From: Theocolax elegans
Taxonomy: Eukaryota; Arthropoda; Insecta; Hymenoptera; Cerocephalidae
Reading direction: 5' to 3'
Assembly (NCBI GenBank): GCA_026168455.1
Contig: CM047427.1
Location: 18,117,201-18,181,200, forward strand
Length of the DNA stretch: 64,000 nt
The position numbers and the translations under genes were made by a program. The notes under the pieces were generated by a model. It ran no database searches, was not told the origin of the DNA, and saw only the letters and a list, made by a program, of their open reading frames with translations. Shown piece by piece: positions 35,471-45,055 of the stretch; the stretch's first letter is position 1; every line of letters begins with the position of its first letter.

Positions 35471-38400
35471 ACATGGCCGCCCACCCAGAGTACAATGGGG
35501 AGAGAAAGAGAGAGAGAGAAAGAGCGCGCACGAGAGAGGTAGGGAGGGAACGGGGGGAGAAGGGGAAGGGGGGGGGGGAGAGAGAAAGGGAAGACCGTGT
35601 GGTGGGAGATGAGGATGCGCGTGGAATGCTTTCGGAAAAAGGTACGGGGGAGTTGTTAGGGTAAAATGGTAAATTGCGCGAGGGAGAAAAAAAATTTTTT
35701 TTTAACTTATTGAGGGTACGTTTTCAATATATCCGGTAGAAAGCTTCGAGGAAGATACAGAGAACGTAGGAATTTTTTAACGTTCGGAAAATCAAGGGGA
35801 TGTGAAAATTTGAAAAATGAAATGGAACAAAAAATGAGAAAAAAAGCTAGCTTTTGCGCAACGTGAAAAAGTACCATGATGAACTTCAAACAGGGTATAT
35901 CTAGATATATATTTTTAAATCCCTTATTTATAATAAAATTAATATTGTCATTTAAAATTTAATCCCGTTAAATATTATTGTTTAGCAATATCTTAAATTA
36001 ACAACATTTTACTTAGAATGAAAAATCAATTTTCCATTTAAATCAATAACTAGAAATTCTACTTATATTATATCAATATACTAAAAATTACTACTAATTT
36101 TGAGAATGTGTCATACAGCACAATAAATGCGTATACATTATATTTATACTTGTAAAATCTATTTTTTTGTAATGTCTATGTATATAGGTAAAATATGTAA
36201 AAGATTAGAGTTGATGCGTAAAGTAAGTCACGGAAAATGTAATGAAAACGGGATCAGTGTAAGTATAGAGAAGTCTAAATACAATGGAAAGCGTATCCAC
36301 GGTACTATATAATTATAAGAACTAAACCTAGGTGAGAGGTGAGGTACATCCACTTAGAAATTAGCCGTTGATCGTCATAAAAGAAATGATAAAGTGGGTA
36401 TTAAACATAATTTACATAAATCTTAAAATTTTTAAGTGAATATTAAAATAACAACAAATGCTATTATTTCGTAATTTTAAGGGAATTCTTGCTTGTGAAT
36501 AATTTAACGAACTTTAGGAACCAATGTGTTTTTTGTATTACAATAAATACTTTCTTTGGTGTATATATAAGCACCCAAACTATTGTAATACAAAGCAATT
36601 TTGTAATCATAGAGAATTATTTAAAACGATCGTCTCTCATATCTATAACATAATATCTAACAATTATATTAAATTGAATACGTTTCTTGCAAATATTAAT
36701 GCCAAATTTATTAAACACAAAAATTATATTTCAGCATAGAAGAAAATACATGTGGAGAAAAGGAATAGATTAGTGAAACAGTCGTAACCCAGAAAAGTCC
36801 GCGATGGAGGGAGGTTTATACGAAGGGGCGAGTCATCCTCGGATCCAACCCTCGTTCGCGAAAAAAAAGGGAGGAAGGCGACCATGAGCCGCGACGGCTC
36901 ATTCTCTTGGCAGCCCAGATTTCCGGGGGTTCGGAAATTGCTCGCCACGTGTCCGCCATCTTTCCGAGACCTACTTTTTTTTCTTCATAGGAGGGGGTAT
37001 TTTATTATCGATATAAAACCTAAGAGGTCGCGTTTATTTATTTATCGCTAGAATAGAACATTTTGAGGTTAAAGTTAACTATAGATTTTCGTCTTGTATT
37101 GTACGTTTTGAATACAGATACATTATTGTAGGGCGAGGTATCTCTGTAGATTAGAAGCTTTAAATAATTTTTTTAAGTTTATTTACATACACGTATGATC
37201 CAATAAATATTCTTTTTATAAAAATTTGGTTAATCTGTTTAAAACAGACGTTTCTAAGACTGCAATACTTGCTTTGGCGATGAATTGTATATTTCTTTAA
37301 AGTTTTTATCAACATTTTATTCTAAGAATAATTTTTAATTTACAATTTTCCTATAGTAATATATCTATTAATATTATCATTTCAACATACTTTATAAATA
37401 TTGATAATTGTTCTTTCATTATTTTTTCATCATATTATTGTGCAATAAAAGTATAATTAAACAAATAAAATAAATAAAAAATACAAAATTTAGGTTAATT
37501 TAAAAATAACTGTATCGTTGTAAAACTGTAAAGTTAAAGAAAAAATATTACCTTAATTCTATAAAATACATTTAATGAATTACATTTCATCCAAACGCTA
37601 TTTAATTTTACATTAACATTGAAAGTAAAATATTAAAAAACAAATTCAAAATTTGTAAATGAAATATTCCGTATGTAAATGTATGGCTCGTGATCCACCC
37701 AGGTATACTCGAGACTTTCTAAAAATTCAACAACAATCGGAATTGCAATGTAACGAATTAAACATCGATACCACGTCTATTCTACAATGAACAAAAAGAG
37801 TTACAACAATAATAACAACAATAATAATAAGATTTTCCGATAAATCGTCACGTAATTAATTGTAAATTAGACGCGCTTCGTGATCCCGTATCTAAATCCT
37901 GTCAAACGTGCCTCTCGACCTATCGATACACTCGACGTGTATTTTATAATGTGTCGTCGCTACGCCTGTGACATTCCGCGCCCACGCGACAAGAAAAAAC
38001 ACCGGTGCCACTTTCAATTACAACAGATACATTTTCCGACTCAGCTTCTTCCCCCTCCTCATTTCTTTTTGTATACACCTATAGCTGTTACTTGTCGAAG
38101 AAATTATAATTAATTATTTCTCTTTGTTTATTTTGTTTCTTGATAAACATTTCTTTATGCTATCGTTCATACTTTTTATAAATTGTCTTTGTCTGTTATA
38201 TTTTTATTTAACAAAATCTTAAAGTCAATTAAACTTCTCTGTTTTATCGATCTAACATATCACCTAAAATTGGATATAATTAAAGCAGAGTAGTAACGAT
38301 GTTTTTGTATAATTAAAAGTTTTTTTTTTTAATTAACTACAATTGTTTGTAAAACATTTTCCCAAAAAAATAATTATTATTTTTTGGCCAAGATTTAACG

Positions 38401-39668
38401 ATATATTAATAATAATAATAAAATAAGAAACTCTTAGAATATTATGTTAGTTATATCCAATTTTGCAAGAAGGGTAAAATTTTGGTACGAGGCCCATTTA
38501 ATTACGTACTTCACTAAATTGCGATAGGTGTCTACCTTTAAATCAAAATTTAGGTAGAAACAAAGGTATATCAATTTCGCATTATTTACGCGAATATCAC
38601 ATCTCAAAATCCAAGATTGAAATAATAAACCAGCGTATCCAGCTAATTGGTATAACGGTACTTCGATTATTCTCACATTCAATTACATAGCCGTTCGTCT
38701 CAAAAACATTTCGAAAATTTCCCATGTTTCAATAAAGAATCACTTACATGTGAGAACGTATAAAAGTCGGTGTGCGATTGAAAAATAAAAAGTAGAAGAG
38801 AGGAAAAAAACAACGACGTCTGTCAAACTCATGGATTTGCATTTCGCGCCAAGATTCTCGACAATGGCGTTTCTCGATAACGATAATTACAAGCTCGGCG
38901 CGAGAAAAAAAAGGAGGAAAAGCACGCCCTTCGACGTCGAGACTCTCGCCCATTGTTCTTTCGTATATCGAGGCTTCTTTTGTTCGCGCTCGGTTGGTCC
39001 GTTCCTCCTATCTTTTTCCTCTCTCTCTCTCTTGCTCTCTCCTCCTTTCAGGTATCTAAATAATTCATTTTGTTACTCGGTGTATTATTCGTGCTTGTAA
39101 AGCGTTCCGCTGTTATATTCAATGTTTCTGTTTAATATTCATCGTTTCGAGATATTGATGTATATACTCTTCTTCTTTTTTGTTAATTCGTGGAAAGTGG
39201 GTGACAGTTTTTTTTTCTTATGATTAATTTATTTATGTTAATATTGGTTGTATAATTAAACATTCTAAATTTATAATGTTAAAACTCGCCTTGAATTGTT
39301 TTTTTTAAATATATATACTATTGTGCATGATGATATAGCTAGTTCCTTTTTAATTTTACAGAGTATATATTCTTACGCAATGTATACTATATATTTCTAA
39401 AATCATTACTATGGTAAAAATCTTACTCATTTTTGGTTGTAATTATCACATGTCTCACTAAAAATTATTAGCTAAATTAAATAATGAATTTTTTTCTAAA
39501 GTACTGATTACGAGTGGAATCAATGTTGTAGAACAAACGATAATGCTTAATTGTATATAACTCGTAACATATTGGTAATTCTACTTCATCACAGAGTGAA
39601 AACCTAAAAGTTATTCAAAAATATAAATTTAGATCCTAAATTTATAAATATTACATTACTATTTTTCA
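35471..39668. other. Non-coding stretch with GA tract and GC-rich patches
   Basis: Begins with a purine-rich GA/GGGA tract (about 35,500-35,600). GC-richer patches lie at 36,780-36,960 and 38,800-39,010. Between them the sequence is very AT-rich. No coding region is supportable. Confidence 0.6.
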
Positions 39669-39930
39669 TACCCGCGTAAAAATATAAACTATTGCCACTA
39701 TATTGCCGAGCAATGGGCAATAGCTATTGCAAACATATTGCCAATATGTTGCCGCGATAATTGGCAATGTATTGCCAACATATCTCCAAACGTACAACCG
39801 CCCTTATTTTTGCCAAATATTGGCAATAGTTACTATCTTACCTTTTGTAAACTATTACCAATATGTTGGTCATTTTGCTACTTTGTTATTAAGAGTTAAT
39901 TTCAGGTTATAAAGAACAGTTGAAGATATG

Positions 39931-40518
39931 CCCGAGTAGAAATTCTAACCAGGCCGCCTGAATTAGAAAACAGGGCCTGAAAAGGCCGCCTGTTAAGGGC
40001 CGGGATACGAATGTAATGGAAATTAAGTCAGGGCCTAATTTTGTTAGTTCGGATGTGACGTTATAGTAAAAGTCAATTTTGTTAGTTCGAATGTGAGGTT
40101 AGTAGTAGGATCTACAAATTATATAGTATTGTATATAAATTTTCAGGTTAGAATTTTATCAAGAGTTTTTTATAAATATAAAATGAGTAAAAAAATTGAT
40201 TATGCTCAGAAGCTTAATTTACTAGGAGTCGAAGGTATCGATTGAAAAGGAAAATACAATATATAAATAGTGAAAACACTTTAATAATATAAAAGTTTAT
40301 GCAGTACTTATTATATTGCTTTAAATATGTGAAAAGATTTAATTTTGTATTATATAAAAAAAGCGCAATGTTATTAATAGTATATTATATTAAGATTGTT
40401 GTAATTATTTGAAAATTATATTAAACCATATATTTTAATTATATTATCTATAATATTTATGTTTATAATAAATATTAATGTATTAAAATGCATTTTATTT
40501 TATTTACAAAACCTATAC

Positions 40519-40550
<32 letters not shown>

Positions 40551-41052
40551 GCATGTACGCACGCCTAATTAACCTTATATTTATAACTTTATATTAGTAT
40601 ATTTTATACGGGCCATGCCCATGATCGACCCTTTACATGTGTTAGTTTTGAGATGTGTGACATCACATAAACTCGATTTCTATAGAAAAGTGAGAGAAAA
40701 CAGTAAACCCAAATTCCCGTCCTCTAAAGGTTAAAAGTGATCCGCTGTTTTTAGACATTAATTTTATTGAAAAAAGAAGCTTTTTTGAACCAGAAAATTC
40801 CCGTCCTCTACGGTTAACAATTAAAAACAAATGTAAAATAACAAATACATTCAGATTTAGTTTTTACTACTAATTAAGTGCCTTAATATCACCTGAACAT
40901 ACCCACAGAATAGTATTACATAAAACAGGCCCTGATCTCCACCCCATTACATTTTTTAAAGGCCCTTTACAGGCACCTGTTCAGGGCCTTTTAATATTCG
41001 TCAGGTACCTGAACAGGGCCTTCTTTTTGCCTGGAAAACATTTCTACTCGGG
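39931..41052. mobile_element. 1.1-kb element nested in the loop of the foldback transposon
   Basis: The ends CCCGAGTAGAAATTCTAACC and GGAAAACATTTCTACTCGGG are inverted repeats, and TG on both flanks may be a target duplication. Subterminal regions carry repeated AGGGCCTG/CAGGCCCT words on both sides. Internal direct repeats include a TTTTGTTAGTTCG word near 40,040 and 40,077, and ATTCCCGTCCTCT near 40,713 and 40,797. An AC/GC microsatellite lies at 40,519-40,552. No open frame resembles a transposase. The termini match the MITE at 28,180. Confidence 0.75.
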
Positions 41053-41142
41053 TGGTTAAAAAATTTCTAAGTCCAAATTTTATGAATTCAACTGTTCTTT
41101 ATAGCCTGAAATTAACTCTTAATAACAAAATAGTAAAATGGC

Positions 41143-41240
41143 TCAGTGGTAAAGAGTCAGCATTCGGATCTAAAGATTGAAGGTTCAAATCCCGCGGCTG
41201 GCTAATATTTTTTTTTTATTTTTTTTTAAATTTATCAACT
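41143..41240 (+). mobile_element. tRNA-derived insertion (SINE-like) in the right arm
   Basis: Comparing the two arms of the host element places this insertion exactly: it is flanked by ATGGC at 41,138-41,142 and 41,241-41,245, a 5-bp target duplication. It reads as a tRNA-like body, with a box A region TGGCTCAGTGGTAAAG (overlapping the duplication) and a perfect box B GGTTCAAATCC. It is followed by a long T-rich tail that would terminate RNA polymerase III. The anticodon arm does not fold well, so it is a relic or SINE head rather than a functional tRNA. Confidence 0.65.
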
Positions 41241-41451
41241 ATGGCCAACATATTGGTAATAGTTTACAAAAGGTAAGATAGTAACTATTGCCAATATTTG
41301 GCAAAAATAAGGGCGGTTGTACGTTTGGAGATATGTTGGCAATACATTGCCAATAGTCGCGGCAACATATTGGCAATATGTTTGCAATAGCTATTGCCCA
41401 TTGCTCGGCAATATAGTGGCAATAGTTTATATTTTTACGCGGGTATATAAA

Positions 41452-42948
41452 GAGGAGGAGGAGGAGGAGGAGGATGAGGAATGAACGACAAGATGTCGAG
41501 ATGAGAACAGGGGATCCACCTCTTCCTTCGTGCGTCTACGTGTGTATACTGTGTACGTGTACATGTACGAGGGAAGAGCCGAGAAGAGCATTTTTCAATT
41601 CCCCCCCGATTTTATACGCTCGTGATGGCGCCAAAGAAGGGAAAAAAATTTCACTTAAGGGGGAGAGGCGGTGTTGCATCGATGTTTTTATCGGGTATAG
41701 CGTTACTTTTCGTTTTTTTATCTATCTGTTTGTTAATTATTCTGGGAATATTTATCGACCTAAGAAAGAGATAAATACACGATATAAAATATATATTTTT
41801 ACGTATAGATCATAAATTTTAACTTACATATTTACAAAACTAAGAAATATTGTGAAATTGAGGTTTACTCTATTCTAGTTCTTTTATGCACATCGTTGTA
41901 TAGAGATTGTTTAACGCGATAACAATTTACATCGTGTACTGTCGCTTGTGCATGCGAAAAAGTTTACTTTACACGCTCTCGTTGCGTAAAAGTTGCTCAG
42001 GAGGTCACGTATTAATGACCTGTACCCTACTACTAACTCTAGACGAGAAACATCACATTTTATCAATCCTTTATTAAAATATTATAATTTTTGCCAATAT
42101 TGTATCGATTTTTATTTATAGGTATCAGTAAAGGAGAATCCCCATGAAGTGCTGTGCAACGCAAAAATCTTGGCTTAACCTTAAGTTTTAATCATGACAT
42201 TTCATTTACAAAAACAGAATGTACTACAATTAACCATCAAAATTTCATTTTAGTATTGAGAGTATAACTATATGCATACAAGTTTTTATATAAATATAGT
42301 TCCAGTGCATTTGATAGGCTTCTACTTTATTTATGTTTAATTAAATAATTTAATATCATAAATATCCTATCTATAGTAGGGATTTTTTACTTTCTATATA
42401 CTATATTATACACTGTCATGGGCGTCGCCGCGCGATTTAGGGGTATGAGAAGGATAGAGTGAGCGATAAGACGCCTCGACTATTGTAAGCGTTGCATTGC
42501 AGCTCGGACGTTAGCTCGATGGTTAGAGAACGAGATTCGTAATCCAAGGTCCGTGTCTTCGAATCCCGCCCTCCGCCTTTTTTCGCTCCTCGCCTCTTTA
42601 ATCCGTAATAATACTAAATAAACATCAATCATTTAGACATCGACATCAACATCAATAAAATAATTAAAATATTTATTTATTACACATAACACAGGCTAAT
42701 ACAATGTACAAACAATCGTTCAATAAATAGCCACGCAAAAAAAGACAAGAGCAATCAAAATCTTCTTATTTCGAATGATAATAACGTTAGTAGCTATCAG
42801 AAATGAATAATTCACTGAAGTCGCGAGGATCGAAAAGCCACTTTTCCATCGATCGAGTGCGTTTACCGAAGGAAAGCGATAGCGGGAGTATATATACATA
42901 TATATATAGAAGCGAGAAAAAAAGGAGCCCGGTCATCGTGGGATAGCC
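41452..42948. repeat. 1.5-kb copy A of a duplicated segment
   Basis: Nearly identical in direct orientation to 43,551-45,055. It begins within a GAGGAGG tract and ends at GGATAGCC. Differences are mainly single-base indels in short homopolymers plus a few changes. It is bounded on both sides by the same right end of the foldback transposon. No recognisable gene; a tRNA-like relic and poly-T lie inside. Confidence 0.88.
42502..42584 (+). repeat. tRNA-like relic in copy A
   Basis: Box A-like TTAGCTCGATGGTTAGAG, a possible CGT anticodon loop in TTCGTAA, box B-like TCTTCGAATCC, and a run of Ts after CCTCCGCC. The acceptor ends pair partly (CGGA with TCCG) but the anticodon and T stems are broken, so this is a pseudogene or the head of a SINE. 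The same sequence recurs in copy B. Confidence 0.5.
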
Positions 42949-42949
42949 A

Positions 42950-43026
42950 ATATTGGCAATATGTTTGCAATAGCTATTGCCCATTGCTCGGCAATATAGT
43001 GGCAATAGTTTATATTTTTACGCGGG
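42950..43026. mobile_element. Second copy of the foldback transposon right end (77 bp)
   Basis: Identical to 41,367-41,443 and, like it, followed by TATATAAA. It lacks the rest of the arm and begins exactly where duplicate copy A ends. The next base onward (TATAAATCG) may be the original right flank of the transposon, so copy A would be an insertion into, or a duplication within, the element end. Confidence 0.85.
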
Positions 43027-43031
43027 TATAT

Positions 43032-43460
43032 AAATCGTACGTCAAGCTCATAATCATAAAGATCAAAAGATAGTTTTTTTAAAAATCATTCTACGTATTT
43101 TCTCCTACGGTTATATGAGTCAAACTTTTAATAATTATTTTTCGTATCCTAAAAATTTGGTAAAAATTGTCATTTAATTTATGATTGTACAGGTATTTTA
43201 GTTATAATCAGGAATCTCGTACAAAATATTAATTAAATTCCTATATATAAAATGTTACATATTTTATACGTCCAATCATTGCCTTAATAATTCGTCTATC
43301 ATTTACGGTATATTGTCTACAAAACCTTTGTCTCACATACAAATTCCCATTATGTATTTATGATAATAAAGAAAAATAATAGTCGAAAGGTAAAAAGAAA
43401 TAACGGGTTAACCCCTCAAAAGGAGGATAAAAAGAAACTTGCGTAATTTACTTTCTTCTA
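43032..43460. other. AT-rich spacer between copies A and B
   Basis: No gene is seen. It ends in a good splice-acceptor-like sequence (TTTACTTTCTTCTAG at about 43,447-43,461), immediately before an open frame with an acidic tail. Confidence 0.5.
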
Positions 43461-43461
43461 G

Positions 43462-43582
43462 GTTGAAGACAAGCGTAGACTACTATTTCGATGCGCAAGA
43501 GGAAAAGGAGAAGGAAGAGGAGGAGGATGTGGATGAGGATGAGGAGGAAGAGGAGGAGGAGGAGGAGGAGGATGAGGAATGA
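43462..43582 (+). other. Open stretch with poly-Glu tail after an acceptor-like site
   Basis: Following a pyrimidine-rich AG, one frame reads LKTSVDYYFDAQEEKEKEEE and continues as an Asp/Glu-only tail encoded by the AGG/GAG repeat, closing at TGA within GAGGAATGA. It could be the last exon of a protein with an acidic tail, but no upstream exon is visible and the tail is simply a trinucleotide repeat. I regard it as unproven. Confidence 0.2.
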
Positions 43583-45055
43583 ACGACAAGATGTCGAGAT
43601 GAGAACAGGGGATCCACCTCTTCCTTCGTGCGTCTACGTGTGTATACGTGTGTACGTGTACATGTACGAGGGAAGAGCCGAGAAGAGCATTTTTCAATTC
43701 CCCCCCGATTTTATACGCTCGTGATGGCGGCCAAGAAGGGAAAAAAATTTCACTTAAGGGGGAGAGGCGGTGTTGCATCGATGTTTTTATCGGGTATAGC
43801 GTTACTTTTCGTTTTTTTTATCTATCTGTTTTGTTAAATTATTCTGGGAATATTTATCGACCTAAGAAAGAGATAAAATACACGATATAAATATATATTT
43901 TTACGTATAGATCATAAATTTTAACTTACATATTTACAAAACTAAGAAATATTGTGAAATTGAGGTTTACTCTATTCTAGTTTCTTTTATGCACATCGTT
44001 GTATAGAGATTGTTTAACGCGGATAACAATTTACATCGTGTACTGTCGCTTGTGCATGCGAAAAAGTTTACTTTACACGCTCTCGTTGCGTAAAAGTTGC
44101 TCAGGAGGTCACGTATTAATGACCTGTACCCTACTACTAACTCTAGACGAGAAACATCACATTTTATCAATCCTTTATTAAAATATTATAATTTTTGCCA
44201 ATATTGTATCGATTTTTATTTATAGGTATCAGTAAAGGAGAATCCCCATGAAGTGCTGTGCAACGCAAAAATCTTGGCTTAACCTTAAGTTTTAATCATG
44301 ACATTTCATTTACAAAAACAGAATGTACTACAATTAACCATCAAAATTTCATTTTTAGTATTGAGAGTATAACTATATGCATACAAGTTTTTATATAAAT
44401 ATAGTTCCAGTGCATTTGATAGGCTTCTACTTTATTTATGTTTAATTAAATAATTTAATATCATAAATATCCTATCTATAGTAGGGATTTTTTACTTTCT
44501 ATATACTATATTATACACTGTCATGGGCGTCGCCGCGCGATTTAGGGGTATGAGAAGGATAGAGTGAGCGATAAGACGCCTCGACTATTGTAAGCGTTGC
44601 ATTGCAGCTCGGACGTTAGCTCGATGGTTAGAGAACGAGATTCGTAATCCAAGGTCCGTGTCTTCGAATCCCGCCCTCCGCCTTTTTTCGCTCCTCGCCT
44701 CTTTAATCCGTAATAATACTAAATAAACATCAATCATTTAGACATCGACATCAACATCAATAAAATAATTAAAATATTTATTTATTACACATAACACAGG
44801 CTAATACAATGTACAAACAATCGTTCAATAAATAGCCACGCAAAAAAAGACAAGAGCAATCAAAATCTTCTTATTTCGAATGATAATAACGTTAGTAGCT
44901 ATCAGAAATGAATAATTCACTGAAGTCGCGAGGATCGAAAAGCCACTTTTCCATCGATCGAGTGCGTTTACCGAAGGAAAGCGATAGCGGGAGTATATAT
45001 ATACATATATATATAGAAGCGAGAAAAAAAGGAGCCCGGTCATCGTGGGATAGCC
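43551..45055. repeat. 1.5-kb copy B of the duplicated segment
   Basis: Direct near-identical partner of copy A. Here the sequence continues past both A breakpoints: into a longer AGG-rich tract on the left (from about 43,500) and into GGCTATTACG on the right. This suggests B is the source and A the derivative. It contains the same tRNA-like relic at about 44,607-44,688. Confidence 0.88.
44607..44688 (+). repeat. tRNA-like relic in copy B
   Basis: Same sequence as the relic in copy A, including the TTTTTT run after CCTCCGCC. The stems are equally degenerate, so both copies inherited an already dead tRNA-like sequence. Confidence 0.5.

Larger units (their letters stand above)
39671..41443. mobile_element. 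Foldback DNA transposon with 254-bp inverted arms
   Basis: The left arm 39,671-39,924 begins CCCGCGTAAAAATATAAAC. The right arm 41,087-41,443 is its reverse complement, once a 103-bp insertion with its target duplication (41,143-41,245) is removed; both arms are then 254 bp. A TA flanks each end, suggesting a 2-bp TA target duplication. The arms are packed with TTGCCAATA/TATTGGCAA words in both directions, as expected of transposase-binding subterminal repeats. Without the nested inserts the element would be a nearly perfect palindrome of about 545 bp. No transposase is present, so it is non-autonomous; the superfamily is not assignable from this window. Confidence 0.85.

Noticed and set aside
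35091..35531. 146-codon minus-strand open frame as a protein
   Set aside because: It runs through the CpG-rich block and past a strong splice donor, so it looks like a leader exon read through in one frame rather than a conserved protein.
41138..41205. Functional tRNA gene
   Set aside because: Box B is good, but the anticodon arm does not pair and the sequence is a defined insertion in a transposon arm.
42502..42584. Functional tRNA-Thr(CGT) gene
   Set aside because: The promoter boxes and T-run are there, but the anticodon and T stems are mismatched and the acceptor pairing is incomplete.
39671..43026. Repeated TTGCCAATA words as a CRISPR-like array
   Set aside because: Spacing is irregular, the words occur in both orientations, and they lie within the arms of a eukaryotic DNA transposon.
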